This document shows positions 46,955-56,242 of a DNA stretch of 64,000 bases, one piece after another (within the stretch, counting starts at the first letter, position 1; each line of letters opens with the position of its first letter). The translations under genes were made by a program, and so were the position numbers. Below the pieces are notes generated by a model. It did not search any database. It saw only the letters and a list, made by a program, of their open reading frames with translations, and was not told the DNA's origin. Source of the stretch: Pseudomonas morbosilactucae (GTDB taxonomy: Bacteria > Pseudomonadota > Gammaproteobacteria > Pseudomonadales > Pseudomonadaceae). The DNA lies in assembly GCF_023241715.1 (NCBI RefSeq), contig NZ_JALQCW010000025.1:1-64000 (forward strand), written 5' to 3'.

Positions 46955-48388
46955 CTAGGCCAGGGCGGCCAACCGGGCGGCCAGGGCCTTGGCCTGGAGG
47001 GCTACGTCGGTCACCGCGGTGCTCTCCCACCACAGGCCACGCAACGGCGGCCCCATGGCAAACAAACGCGCACTGACCTGCCCCTGGGCATCCCGCACGG
47101 CGCCACCGGGGTCTGCGGCAATCCCCAACGCCAACGGCCCCGGCTGGATCAACCCGCGCGCCAGCAATTGCCGGGGCAAAGGCCGCGCCACCCGCCGCCA
47201 GTCGTACTCGATGCCACTGGAGTTGATCAAGGCATCCCCGCTGACCCAACTCACCTCCTTTTCACCCCGCCGACGCAGGGCAATCGACAGGCGCCCATCG
47301 CCGCTCGGTTCCAGGCCCTTGAACGAAGCGGCGTGAATGTGCAAACGCCCCTCATCGTGCAAACGCGCCACCAGCTCGGCACTCAAGGGCGGCGAACGAT
47401 GGTGATGACTCTCCCACCAGGGCCTGACATGGCGCACGAACTGCCGCCGTTGCAGGTCCGTGGCCTGGCTCCATAAACGGCCGATATGGGCGCGCACCGT
47501 GTCTAGCGGCGCTTGCCAATCCACACCCTGTGCCTGGGCCAGGCGACATTGCCGACGCAGTTCGCGCACCAGTTGCCGCGGGCTGCGTAGGCGATGGTCG
47601 GCCGCCAGAAAGTCCTCCCAGGCCGGCGGCTGGCGGCGCACATGGGGCAACAGGCCGTGACGGGAAAACACCTCGATCGGCCCGCGATGCCCGGCCTGCT
47701 CCAGGGACACCACCGCATCCACCATGGTCAGCCCGGAACCGATGATCAGCACCGTGCCTTGCGGGTCCAGCTGAGCCATGGCGTTCAGGTCCCAAGGGTC
47801 CACTGCCGCCGCGTTCAAGCCGCTGGATTGGGTCTGCGGGGTCCGCGCCGCCGGGAACATGCCCGTGGCCAGCACGGCCAAGGCGCCGTGCAGTTGCCGA
47901 CCGTCGCCCAGGCTCAACAGCGTCCCGCCCTCCGTCACTTGCAGGTCCACCACCTCGCCCTGCACATGTTCGACGCTGGAACCGTATTGCGCGCCGACTT
48001 GCCGCGCCTCTTCCAGGCGTTGCTGGACATAGAGGCCAAAGATCCCCCGGGGCGGAAACAACTCGCTGACCGGCACCGCCTGCTGCCGGGACTCCGGCCA
48101 GCCGCCTGCGTCGATATAGGCCTGCAACCACTGGGTCAGGTCGTCGGCGTTATCCGGGTCGACGCTCATGCGCGCCGCGTTGCCATTGAGGGTGTGCCCC
48201 AGCTCCACCGCACTGTAGGCCTCGCCGCGCCCCAACTCGCTGCGCGGTTCGATCACCCGCAGCCGACGCCGGCCCGGCAGGCGCAGCAACTGCAGCGCCA
48301 GCAAGGCACCGCTGAGGCCGCCGCCGACGATCAGGATCTCGTCGCCACGGGTGGCGGGGTTCGCCTGTCCGCTCTGTGTTTCGCTCAT
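46955..48388 (-). CDS. FAD/NAD(P)-binding protein (HpyO-like)
   Basis: 477 aa. An FAD dinucleotide motif lies near the N-terminus (ILIVGGGLSGALLALQLL, about 18-35), with a second GxGxx motif at about 214 (VLIIGSGLTMVDAV). Together with YSAVELGHTLNGNAARMSVD these place it in the NAD_binding_9 family of uncharacterised flavoproteins. It is the last gene of the ten-gene operon, 13 nt after the ATPase gene. It may supply a redox step (for example N- or S-oxidation) for the transported substrate; this is inference. Confidence 0.8.
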   Translation of the reverse strand: MSETQSGQANPATRGDEILIVGGGLSGALLALQLLRLPGRRRLRVIEPRSELGRGEAYSAVELGHTLNGNAARMSVDPDNADDLTQWLQAYIDAGGWPESRQQAVPVSELFPPRGIFGLYVQQRLEEARQVGAQYGSSVEHVQGEVVDLQVTEGGTLLSLGDGRQLHGALAVLATGMFPAARTPQTQSSGLNAAAVDPWDLNAMAQLDPQGTVLIIGSGLTMVDAVVSLEQAGHRGPIEVFSRHGLLPHVRRQPPAWEDFLAADHRLRSPRQLVRELRRQCRLAQAQGVDWQAPLDTVRAHIGRLWSQATDLQRRQFVRHVRPWWESHHHRSPPLSAELVARLHDEGRLHIHAASFKGLEPSGDGRLSIALRRRGEKEVSWVSGDALINSSGIEYDWRRVARPLPRQLLARGLIQPGPLALGIAADPGGAVRDAQGQVSARLFAMGPPLRGLWWESTAVTDVALQAKALAARLAALA

Positions 48389-48401
48389 GGGGTTCTCACG
48401 G

Positions 48402-49169
48402 TCAGTGTTTGCCTAGGTAGAAATCGTGCAGGTCGCCCCGGGCCAACAAGGCCTCGGCCGTCCCGGACAGGGCCACGCGGCCGGTGTCGAGCACATAGGC
48501 ATGGGAGGCGTACTTGAGCGCCACATTAATATTTTGCTCGGCAATCAGAAAGCTCACCTGAGCCTCGCGATTGAGCTGAGCCACGATCTGAAAAATCTCT
48601 TGGACGATAATAGGCGCCAAACCCATGGACGGTTCATCCAGCAGTACCAAAGTAGGACGGGTCATCAGCGCCCGGCCAATGGCGACCATCTGCTGCTCGC
48701 CGCCAGAGGTCAGCCCGGCCTGGGTCTTGCGCTTGGTCTTGAGCCGCGGGAACCAGGCATAGATCCGCTCCAGGTCCTGCTCCATTTCCCGCCGCCCCAG
48801 GCCACGCACAAAACCGCCGCTGCGCAGGTTGTCTTCCACCGTCAACTGGGAGAACACATGGCGCCCCTCCAGCACGTGGACCATGCCCTGGCGCACACGC
48901 TGGCTGGGGTCGGCGCTGGCGGTGTCCGCGCCCTGGAAGTGGATGCTGCCGCGGCTGACCTCGGCCCGTTCGGCCCGCAGCAACCCGGACACGGCCTTGA
49001 GGGTGGTGCTCTTGCCGGCGCCGTTGGCCCCCAGCAAGGCAACGATGCCGCCCTTGGGCACGCTCAGGGAAACACCGGCCACGGCGAGGATCGCCCCGTC
49101 GTAGATCACCTCGATATCCCGTACTTGCAACAGTTCATCGACCCCGGGGGCCGTGGCGGCGTGGTTCAT
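48402..49169 (-). CDS. HAAT ABC transporter ATP-binding protein (LivF type)
   Basis: 255 aa. Walker A GANGAGKST at about 48-56, signature LTSGGEQQM at about 152-160, Walker B LVLLDEPSMGL at about 173-183, and H-loop region. One of two ATPases for the branched-chain-type importer. It starts 3 nt after the binding-protein gene, so expression is tightly coupled. Confidence 0.9.
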   Translation of the reverse strand: MNHAATAPGVDELLQVRDIEVIYDGAILAVAGVSLSVPKGGIVALLGANGAGKSTTLKAVSGLLRAERAEVSRGSIHFQGADTASADPSQRVRQGMVHVLEGRHVFSQLTVEDNLRSGGFVRGLGRREMEQDLERIYAWFPRLKTKRKTQAGLTSGGEQQMVAIGRALMTRPTLVLLDEPSMGLAPIIVQEIFQIVAQLNREAQVSFLIAEQNINVALKYASHAYVLDTGRVALSGTAEALLARGDLHDFYLGKH

Positions 49170-49172
49170 GGT

Positions 49173-50513
49173 TTATTCATCCCCGGTGCAAGTGCGTGGC
49201 GTGAGGTTTTTCTCCTTGGCGAACGCGGCGGATTTCTCGTCGATCAACGGCCGCAGCAGCGCGCGGTCGGCGGCGATCCAGTCGCTAACCAGGGTCCAGT
49301 TGGCCCCGTCCCACTGCTGCACCCGCGCCGAACCGCCACCTTCATGGTCGCTGCAAGACAGCTTGAGGTTTTGCATCAGGCCCAGGTAGCCCATGTCCTT
49401 GAGGCGCGCATCGTCGATGTTCAGGTGTTCCAGGCCCCAGCGCCCTTCCTCGCCATTGAGTGGGCGCTTGCCGAACTTGCCCTGGGCGGTACGGATGGCT
49501 TCCACCGCTACGGCCGCGTTCACCAGGCCGGAGTTGTAGTAGACGCTGCCGAAGTTCTTCTGGTCCTTGAGGTCGCTCAGGCCCTTGTCGAGGATGTACT
49601 GCTTGAGGCGCTTGTGGATCTCGAAATCCGCCCCGGCCGGGTACGGGGTCAACGCCAGGTAGCCTTTGGCCGCAGGGCCGGCGGGCAACACGTCTTCGCT
49701 GGAGCTGGCCCAGATGTCGCCGACGATATGGTCCACCGGGAAGCCGAAACGGGCCGCCGTCTTCACCGCCACCGGAGTCGAGACGCCCCAGGTCCGCAGG
49801 AACACCCAATCCGGGTTCAGCTGGCGCACCTGGCGCCACTGGGCGGACTGTTCGTTGCCCGGGTCGGCCACAGGGATCTGGATGTTCTCGAAGCCGTATT
49901 TCTCGGCCAGCAGCTTCAGCGGCCCGAGGGTTTCCCGACCATAGGCGGAGTCGTGGTAGACGGTGGCGATTTTCTTGCCCTTGAGCTTGTCGAACCCGCC
50001 CTCACGCTGGGCGATGTAGTTCACCAGGGCCGACGCTTCGCTGTAGAAGGTCAACATCACCGGGAAGTTGTAGGGGAACACCTTGCCGTCGGTGGCTTCG
50101 GTACGCCCGTAACCCAGGGTAATCAGCGGGATTTTGTCCACCTCGGCCCGCTCGCTCAGGGCATAGGCCGCCGGCGCGCCATTGGGCTGGTAGACCGCCA
50201 CCGGGGCGCCGTCCAGGCCCTTCTTGAAGCGCTCGTAGCATTCGATGCCCTTCTCTGCGGTCCACTCGGTCTCGCATTCCTGCCACACCAGCTTGACCCC
50301 GTTGATCCCGCCTTCAACCCGGTTGATGTAGTTCAGGTAGTCGATCATCCCGGCCCAGACCTGCACGCCACTGGAGGCGTAGGCGCCCACCCGGTAGGTG
50401 GCCAGGGGGAAGAATTGCTGATCGGCCGCGGCCTGGGCCGCCGGCACCGCCGCGCCGAACACCGTCAGGGCCAGGGCAGCGCCGGCCAGGGATTTTTTCA
50501 AGGATGCACGCAT
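49173..50513 (-). CDS. ABC transporter substrate-binding protein (HAAT family)
   Basis: 446 aa with a signal peptide (SLAGAALALTVFGAAVPAAQA). The periplasmic fold of Leu/Ile/Val-type receptors follows (YRVGAYASSGVQVWAGMIDYLNYINR). Three cysteines in the mature part may form disulfides (ECETEW, KGIECYE, LSCSDHEG). It is longer than LivJ, similar to receptors for aromatic or organosulfonate-like ligands. It lies between the permease and LivF-like genes. The operon's monooxygenases suggest an organosulfur or related ligand. Confidence 0.87.
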   Translation of the reverse strand: MRASLKKSLAGAALALTVFGAAVPAAQAAADQQFFPLATYRVGAYASSGVQVWAGMIDYLNYINRVEGGINGVKLVWQECETEWTAEKGIECYERFKKGLDGAPVAVYQPNGAPAAYALSERAEVDKIPLITLGYGRTEATDGKVFPYNFPVMLTFYSEASALVNYIAQREGGFDKLKGKKIATVYHDSAYGRETLGPLKLLAEKYGFENIQIPVADPGNEQSAQWRQVRQLNPDWVFLRTWGVSTPVAVKTAARFGFPVDHIVGDIWASSSEDVLPAGPAAKGYLALTPYPAGADFEIHKRLKQYILDKGLSDLKDQKNFGSVYYNSGLVNAAVAVEAIRTAQGKFGKRPLNGEEGRWGLEHLNIDDARLKDMGYLGLMQNLKLSCSDHEGGGSARVQQWDGANWTLVSDWIAADRALLRPLIDEKSAAFAKEKNLTPRTCTGDE

Positions 50514-50540
50514 AGGTTTTCTCGAATAAGGGTGAAGGAT

Positions 50541-51590
50541 TCAGAAGCGCAGCGGCCACTGAGCCAAACGTTGAGCCAGGTTTTTCAACAGGCGAATCAG
50601 GCCTTCCGGCTCCTTGATCAGGAACAGGATGATCAGCACGCCAAAAATGATTTTCTGCAGGTTCTGCAATTGCCCGGCATCCACCGAACCGCCCAGCAAC
50701 GCTTGTCCGGCGTGGCTGAGGAAGATCGGCAGCAGGCTGATAAAGGCCGCACCGACGAAGTTGCCGGCCACGCTGCCCATGCCGCCGATAATGATGATGA
50801 AGAGGATCTGGAACGAGCGATTGATATCGAAGCTGCCGGCGCTGGCCGTGCCCAGGTAGGCAAAGGCCCACAGCGCCCCGGCAATCCCCAGGTAAAAGGA
50901 GCTGACGGCGAACGCCAGGCGCTTGTAGCGCGCCACCGGGATGCCGATCACCGCTGCGGCGGTGTCCATGTCGCGGATGGCCATCCAGTTGCGCCCGGTC
51001 TGGCTTTTCACCAGGTTCAGCGCCACCCAGGTCAGCAGCACCACCGTGACCAGGGTCAGCAGGTAGCGGCCCTGGGGGGTGTTCAGGTCATGGCCGAACA
51101 GCTCCAGGCGCGGCGCGGAAATGGTCCCCGAGGAGCCGTAGTTGTAGAACCAGGGAAACTTGACGAACAGCCACTCCAGGAAGAACTGCGCCGCCAGAGT
51201 GGTGACCATCAAGTAAAAGCCCTTGATCCGCGAACTGGGCAAGCCGAACAGCAAGCCGACCAAGGCGCTGATCAGGCCGCCGCCAAGCAGCGCCACTGGC
51301 AACCCCAGCTCCGGCAACCGCAGGAGAAAGCCATAGGTGGCAAAGGCCCCCACCGCCATGAAGCCGGCCGCCCCCACCGAGGTCTGGCCGGTGTAGCCGG
51401 TCAGCAGGTTCAGGCCCAGGCCGGCCAGGGACAGCACCAGGAACGGAATCAAAATAGCGTTCAGCCAATAGTCGTTGCCCAGCAGCGGCACCAGCACGAA
51501 CGCCAGCAGCAACAGGCCGATCAAGCCCCAAGGCAGGCGGCGCTGGACCAGCAGCAGCGGCGCGGTGGGATGGGTCAAGGGAATGGACAT
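50541..51590 (-). CDS. HAAT ABC transporter permease (LivM type)
   Basis: 349 aa, about eight to nine membrane helices. Family motifs are LGLNLLTGYTGQTSVGAAGF (about 59-78) and the cytoplasmic coupling helix segment (MAIRDMDTAAAVIGI). The ATG at 51590 follows 4 nt after the LivH-like stop codon. A longer upstream reading would overlap that gene. Confidence 0.9.
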   Translation of the reverse strand: MSIPLTHPTAPLLLVQRRLPWGLIGLLLLAFVLVPLLGNDYWLNAILIPFLVLSLAGLGLNLLTGYTGQTSVGAAGFMAVGAFATYGFLLRLPELGLPVALLGGGLISALVGLLFGLPSSRIKGFYLMVTTLAAQFFLEWLFVKFPWFYNYGSSGTISAPRLELFGHDLNTPQGRYLLTLVTVVLLTWVALNLVKSQTGRNWMAIRDMDTAAAVIGIPVARYKRLAFAVSSFYLGIAGALWAFAYLGTASAGSFDINRSFQILFIIIIGGMGSVAGNFVGAAFISLLPIFLSHAGQALLGGSVDAGQLQNLQKIIFGVLIILFLIKEPEGLIRLLKNLAQRLAQWPLRF

Positions 51591-51594
51591 GGGT

Positions 51595-52476
51595 TCACAC
51601 TCGTTCGATGGCGCGCTCGCCGAACAGGCCGGCGGGACGGATATAGAGGAAGGCCAAGGCCAATGCATAAGCGAACCAAGGGGTGATGCCGCCACCGATC
51701 AACGGGCCGATATACACCTCGGCGAGGTTTTCCGCGGCGCCCACAATCAGCCCGCCGACAATCGCCCCGCCAATCGAGGTGAAGCCGCCGATGATCAGCA
51801 CCGGCAAGGCCTTGAGCACCACCAGCGACAGCGAGAACTGCACGCCCTGGCGTGCGCCCCAGAGCAGCCCGGCCACCAGCCCCACCACCCCGGCCACGGC
51901 CCAGACGATCTGCCAGATGCGGTTGAGGTTGATGCCGATGGACAGCGCCGCCGTGGTGTCATCGGCCACCGCCCGCAGCGACACGCCGATCCGGGTCTTG
52001 TTGAACAGCAACGCCAGCACCGTCACCAGCACCACCGCCGACGCTGCGGCCACCAGGTCGAACTGGCTGACCATCAACGGCCCGAGAAACAGCGGCACGT
52101 CGTCGATGCCCAGATCCAGGGCGCGTACCTGGGAGCCCATCAGGCCCTGGGCCAGGCCTTCGATGATGAACGACAGGCCGAGGGTCGCCATGAACAGGGT
52201 GATCTGCGAGCGATTGACCAGGGGCCGCAGCACCAGGCGCTCGATCAGCCAGGCCCCGGCGATCATCACCAGCACCGTCAACAACAGCGCCAGGGCAAAG
52301 GGCACCCCTTGCTCGTGCAGGCTGACAAAGGTCAGGGCGGCGAACAGCAGCATCGCGCCCTGGGCGAAGTTGAACACCCCGCTGGCCTTGTAGATCAGCA
52401 CAAAACCGATGGCCACCAGGGAATACAGGGTGCCGGCAAGCAAGCCGCCGAGCAGGGTTTCGAGGAAGAAATTCAT
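51595..52476 (-). CDS. HAAT ABC transporter permease (LivH type)
   Basis: 293 aa with about eight membrane helices. The N-terminal GLLAGTLYSLVAIGFVLIYK motif (about residues 11-30) and the coupling segment RIGVSLRAVADDTTAALSIG are those of LivH. Its ATG overlaps the stop of the LivG-like gene (ATGA). Confidence 0.9.
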   Translation of the reverse strand: MNFFLETLLGGLLAGTLYSLVAIGFVLIYKASGVFNFAQGAMLLFAALTFVSLHEQGVPFALALLLTVLVMIAGAWLIERLVLRPLVNRSQITLFMATLGLSFIIEGLAQGLMGSQVRALDLGIDDVPLFLGPLMVSQFDLVAAASAVVLVTVLALLFNKTRIGVSLRAVADDTTAALSIGINLNRIWQIVWAVAGVVGLVAGLLWGARQGVQFSLSLVVLKALPVLIIGGFTSIGGAIVGGLIVGAAENLAEVYIGPLIGGGITPWFAYALALAFLYIRPAGLFGERAIERV

Positions 52477-53252
52477 TAATGCACCGCTCCCAGGTAAGCC
52501 GCGATCACCTCGGGGTTGGCCTGCACCTCGGCGGGCGTGCCGTCCCCCACTTTGCGTCCGTAGTCCAGCACCACCACGTGGTCGGACAGGCCCATGACCA
52601 CGCCCATGTCGTGCTCGATCAACACCACGGTGGTGCCCAGGTCGCGGTTGATGTCGGCGATAAAGCGCGCCATGTCCTGTTTCTCCTCGGCGTTCATGCC
52701 GGCCATGGGCTCATCGAGCAACAGCAACTGCGGCCCGGCGATCAGCGCCCGGCCCAGCTCCACGCGCTTTTGCAGGCCATAGGGCAGGTTGCCCACCAGC
52801 ACGTCGCGCTGGGCCTGGAGGTCGAGGAACTCGAGAATGCCCTGGGCCTGCTCGCGAAACGCTTCGGCCTCGCGCCGGGCCCGGGGCAGCCCCAGGGCCT
52901 GCTCGATAAAGTGGCTGCGGCTGTGCCGCGACAGCCCGGTGAGGATGTTGTCGATCACGCTCATCTTCTTGAACAGCGCGTTGTTCTGGAACGTCCGGCC
53001 AATGCCCCGGCGCGCGGCGCGCAAAGGGTCGATGCGCTTGAAGGGTTCGCGGTCAAAGACAATCGAGCCTTCGTCGAAGCGATAGACCCCATTGAGCAGG
53101 TTGAGCAGCGAACTCTTGCCCGCACCGTTGGGGCCGATCAGAGCGCAGATCTCGCCGCGCCGGACGTCGAACGACAGTTGGTTGATCGCCTTGACGCCCT
53201 TGAACGACAAGGACACGGCATTGACTTGAAGGATGGAGTCGGCTGCGCTCAT
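52476..53252 (-). CDS. HAAT ABC transporter ATP-binding protein (LivG type)
   Basis: 258 aa. Walker A GPNGAGKSS at about 37-45 and Walker B LLLLDEPMAGM around 175, followed by the LivG-type C-terminus (PAEVQANPEVIAAYLG). The canonical LSGG signature is altered (LPYGLQKRVELGRAL), as in other LivG proteins of acyl-CoA-synthetase-linked transporters. The start overlaps the stop of the upstream gene by 4 nt. Confidence 0.9.
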   Translation of the reverse strand: MSAADSILQVNAVSLSFKGVKAINQLSFDVRRGEICALIGPNGAGKSSLLNLLNGVYRFDEGSIVFDREPFKRIDPLRAARRGIGRTFQNNALFKKMSVIDNILTGLSRHSRSHFIEQALGLPRARREAEAFREQAQGILEFLDLQAQRDVLVGNLPYGLQKRVELGRALIAGPQLLLLDEPMAGMNAEEKQDMARFIADINRDLGTTVVLIEHDMGVVMGLSDHVVVLDYGRKVGDGTPAEVQANPEVIAAYLGAVH

Positions 53253-54235
53253 GCGATATTCCGTTTGAATTCAGCCAGCCACACCGGCGCCGAGGACGTG
53301 CCGGGGCTGGCGCTGGGGGCCTGCCAGATAAAGTGCAGGCGCTGGAAACCCAGCAGCCGGCGCACACGGTTCTTCAGGAGGCGTTGCAGGGGTTGTTCCG
53401 GGTGGGCAAGGGCCCATTCGCACAGCCGGCGCCGCCAACTGCCCTGGGGCGCCAGGCGACCCTCGATCTCGTCCGCCACCCCTTGCAGGCGTTCGGCGGA
53501 CAGCAACAGGCCGCTGGGCGCCACTTCACGCCGATCTCGGCTGGCCGCGCTGCGGCTTTCCGGGAAGGCCAGGCTGTGGCCGCTGTTCAACCATTGCTCT
53601 AGCAGCACCCCGAGACCGCCTTGCCATTCGGTGCCCTCCTCGCTCCACAGCTGGGCGGCCGGAGCGGAATGGCGCCAGCGGGTCTGGCGCTGGGGCGCTT
53701 CACTGGCGCCCAGCAGTTCGGAGAACTCCAGCACCGCCTGGTGCGCTTCGGGCAGGCGCGGCGCCCGTTGATTGGCAATCAGCAACTGCGGGGCGACGCT
53801 GTTCTGGCCAACGCTCACCCATTGCAGCAGTTGTTGCCGGCTCTGGATAAACGCATGGCTGGGTTGCAGGCGCCACAGGGCCTGACGCAGGGCTTCGGGG
53901 CCCAATTGGTCGCTGACACTGAGGACCTGGGCACCGATGCTCTGGGCCGCCAGGGCCAGCAGCAACAGGTTGGGTTCGAAGGCGCCACTGAGCGCCAGCC
54001 GGGATTGCGCACTGAAGCCTTGCTGGCGCAGGCCATCGGCCAGGCGTTCGACGTCACGCAGGGTGTCGATCCAGCGCCAGGCGTACCACTGGCCGTGGCG
54101 TTTGTGGCGCAGCGCGGTGTGCAGCGGGCTGATCTGCGCCCAGTGCTGCAACTGTTCCAGGGCCGCAGGCAGCCCCAGGTGGGTCGCCGCTGCCGAGTCC
54201 GCGACGGGCGAACGCTTGAGTTCATGCACGCTCAT
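53249..54235 (-). CDS. Shrunken acyl-CoA-synthetase-like protein (AMP-binding remnant)
   Basis: 328 aa. Residues about 25-150 resemble the N-terminus of long-chain acyl-CoA synthetases (LHTALRHKRHGQWYAWRW, then a QSIGAQVLSVSDQLGPEA region). Residues 240-305 resemble a later segment (VRRLLGFQRLHF). The Ser/Thr/Gly-rich ATP loop (TSGTTG-type) and the entire C-terminal lid domain are missing, so it cannot be a normal synthetase. It is in frame, has good coding bias and overlaps the LivG-like gene by 4 nt, so it is maintained. Similar synthetase genes sit next to HAAT transporters elsewhere. Confidence 0.7.
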   Translation of the reverse strand: MSVHELKRSPVADSAAATHLGLPAALEQLQHWAQISPLHTALRHKRHGQWYAWRWIDTLRDVERLADGLRQQGFSAQSRLALSGAFEPNLLLLALAAQSIGAQVLSVSDQLGPEALRQALWRLQPSHAFIQSRQQLLQWVSVGQNSVAPQLLIANQRAPRLPEAHQAVLEFSELLGASEAPQRQTRWRHSAPAAQLWSEEGTEWQGGLGVLLEQWLNSGHSLAFPESRSAASRDRREVAPSGLLLSAERLQGVADEIEGRLAPQGSWRRRLCEWALAHPEQPLQRLLKNRVRRLLGFQRLHFIWQAPSASPGTSSAPVWLAEFKRNIA

Positions 54236-54290
54236 TGAGTACCTCGCTTACGTGGGCAAAAAGCATGCGGTGGTCCGCTGGCTGAAATGG

Positions 54291-54310
54291 CAGGGGCTGC
54301 TCAGCCCCTG
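54291..54310 (-). promoter_or_regulatory. Intercistronic hairpin splitting the operon
   Basis: CAGGGGCTG (54291-54299) and CAGCCCCTG (54302-54310) are perfectly complementary. They lie in the only large gap (129 nt) of the operon, between the monooxygenase and transporter halves. There is no T-run, so mRNA processing or stability control is more likely than termination. A CCCCGCCGGGG palindrome follows nearby. Confidence 0.45.
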
Positions 54311-54364
54311 CCTGGGAAACCGGTGCCGACCCCGCCGGGGCCGGCGAATGGGCGCTGCCGGCAA

Positions 54365-55768
54365 TCAGGCCGAGGCCGCGCGTTTTTCCTGCTCGCGCCA
54401 GGCCGCCAAGTCACGGTAGCCGGCGCCCGGGTGATTGGCCGCCAAGCGCGGCCCTTCGCCAAACAGCTTCTCGCGCAAGGTCCCGGGGGCGTATTCGGTC
54501 TTGTACACGCCGCGCTTCTGCAACTCCGGCACCAGCAACTCCACGGCATCGACGAAGGTTTCGTGAGTCAGCGCATAGGCCAGGTTGAAACCATCGACGT
54601 CGGTGTCTTCCACCCACTCCTGGAGCAGGTCGGCCACGGTCTCCGGGCTGCCGACAAACAACGGCCCGAAACCACCGATACCCACCCAGTCCGCCAGTTC
54701 ATGCGGGGTCCAGACCTTGTTCGGGTCGGCCGTGGAGAACGCCTCTACCGCCGACTGAATGGCGTTGGTGTGCACGTGCTTGAGGGGCTCGTCGGGCTTG
54801 AACTGGCTGAAGTCGATGCCGGTCCAGCCAGAGATCAGGGCCATGGCGCCCTCGTAGCTGACCCAGGATTTGTATTCCTCGAACTTGGCCTTGGCCTTGG
54901 CGTCGGTCTCGCCGAGGATCACCGTCTGCAGATTGAAGATGAGGATTTTCGACGGGTCGCGCCCGGCCTCGGCGGCACGCCGGCGGATGTCGGCCACGGT
55001 CTTTTTCAGCAGCACCTTCGACGGCGCAGCGACAAACACGCACTCGGCCTGCTCGGCGGCGAACTGCTTGCCACGGCTGGACGCACCGGCCTGGTAGAGC
55101 ACCGGGGTGCGTTGCGGCGACGGCTCGCAGAGGTGGATGCCGGGCACCTGGAAGTGTTTGCCGACGTGCTGGATCTCGTGGATTTTGCTCGGGTCGCTGA
55201 AAATCCGCCGTTCGCGGTCGCGCAGGATCGCACCGTCTTCCCAACTGCCTTCCCAGAGTTTGTAGCAAACCTCCAGGTACTCCTCGGCGAAGTCGTAGCG
55301 GGCGTCGTGCTCGGTGAGGCTCTTCTGCCCCAGGTTCTTCGCCCCGCTCTCCAGGTAGGACGTGACGATGTTCCAGCCGGCGCGGCCCTTGGTCAGGTGG
55401 TCCAGGGTCGACAGGCGTCGGGCGAAGGGATACGGGTGCTCGAACGACAAGGACGCGGTCAGGCCAAAACCCAGGTGTTCGGTGACCAGGGCCATGGGCG
55501 GGATCAGTTGCAACGGGTCGTTCACCGGCACCTGGGTGGCCTGGCGGATCGCCGCGTCACCGTTGCCGTTGTAGACGTCGTAGATGCCCAGCACGTCGGC
55601 GATAAACAGGCCGTCGAACTTACCGCGTTCGAGGATCTTCGCCAGGTCGGTCCAGTACTCCAGGTCCTTGTACTGCCAGGAGCGGTCCCGGGGGTGAGCC
55701 CAAAGGCCCGGCGACTGGTGGCCGACGCAGTTCATGTCGAAAGCGTTGAGGCGGATTTCACGGGCCAT
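54365..55768 (-). CDS. LLM-class flavin-dependent monooxygenase (NtaA/SnaA/DszA/DmoA type)
   Basis: 467 aa. Family features are RLNAFDMNCVGHQSPGLWAH at the N-terminus, the LERGKFDGLFIADVLG strand, HLTKGRAGWNIVTSYL (about 125-140) and the long C-terminal insert. These FMNH2-dependent two-component enzymes cleave C-S or C-N bonds in dimethyl sulfide, dibenzothiophene sulfone or nitrilotriacetate. No flavin reductase gene is adjacent. It overlaps the preceding short gene by 1 nt (ATGA) and follows sfnB-like, supporting organosulfur catabolism. Confidence 0.9.
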   Translation of the reverse strand: MAREIRLNAFDMNCVGHQSPGLWAHPRDRSWQYKDLEYWTDLAKILERGKFDGLFIADVLGIYDVYNGNGDAAIRQATQVPVNDPLQLIPPMALVTEHLGFGLTASLSFEHPYPFARRLSTLDHLTKGRAGWNIVTSYLESGAKNLGQKSLTEHDARYDFAEEYLEVCYKLWEGSWEDGAILRDRERRIFSDPSKIHEIQHVGKHFQVPGIHLCEPSPQRTPVLYQAGASSRGKQFAAEQAECVFVAAPSKVLLKKTVADIRRRAAEAGRDPSKILIFNLQTVILGETDAKAKAKFEEYKSWVSYEGAMALISGWTGIDFSQFKPDEPLKHVHTNAIQSAVEAFSTADPNKVWTPHELADWVGIGGFGPLFVGSPETVADLLQEWVEDTDVDGFNLAYALTHETFVDAVELLVPELQKRGVYKTEYAPGTLREKLFGEGPRLAANHPGAGYRDLAAWREQEKRAASA

Positions 55769-56232
55769 CAGTGGGCGCCTCCGAGGTCAGCCGGCAGCAC
55801 GCCGTTGAGGCGGTAGTTGCCGATCAATTGGTACTTCCAGCGCAGCGGGTCTTGCAACGCGCCCAACTGTGGGCTGCGTTGCCCGGTGAGTTCGAACTCG
55901 GCGTTGCTGGCGGCGAGCAAGGCGTCGGCGCTGGCGATGGCCGCCTCGGCCTGGGCCACGGCGATCTCTGCCGGGTCCTGGCTGTTGCTGCGCAAGGCGT
56001 CGGCCCGCTCATGCAGGGCCGCCGCGACTTCGATACGGATATGCAGGTCACCGAAACGGCTGATGACATAGGGGTCGTCACTGGCGTTGGCCAGGCCGCT
56101 GCCGGGCCAGGGTTGGGCCTGCTCGCGGACGAATTCCAGGGTCTGCTGCAACAGCCGACGGGCGCGTTCCAGATCATTGCCGCTGCGGGCCAGAGACGGC
56201 TGGGCGGCGGTGGATTGAGTCAATGCATTCAT
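55768..56232 (-). CDS. Stand-alone C-terminal domain of an acyl-CoA-dehydrogenase-like protein (154 aa)
   Basis: The protein aligns with the C-terminal helical domain of the SfnB-like neighbour: FGDLHIRIEVAAALHERADA matches its GDLEWRVHGTEAILEKSG, and DPLRWKYQLIGNYRLNGV matches its DPARWKYHLIGNFLLNGV. The N-terminal FAD-binding halves are absent. It lies 10 nt after the SfnB-like gene and overlaps the monooxygenase gene. No sign of frame damage is seen, so it may be a maintained subunit or regulatory fragment derived from a duplicated dehydrogenase. Confidence 0.75.
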   Translation of the reverse strand: MNALTQSTAAQPSLARSGNDLERARRLLQQTLEFVREQAQPWPGSGLANASDDPYVISRFGDLHIRIEVAAALHERADALRSNSQDPAEIAVAQAEAAIASADALLAASNAEFELTGQRSPQLGALQDPLRWKYQLIGNYRLNGVLPADLGGAH

Positions 56233-56242
56233 CGCGAATTCC

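Noticed and set aside
48426..51686. A 1086-codon plus-strand open frame opposite the ABC transporter genes
   Set aside because: Antisense shadow: Gln/His/Arg-rich composition with no motif, while the minus strand carries four standard transporter genes.
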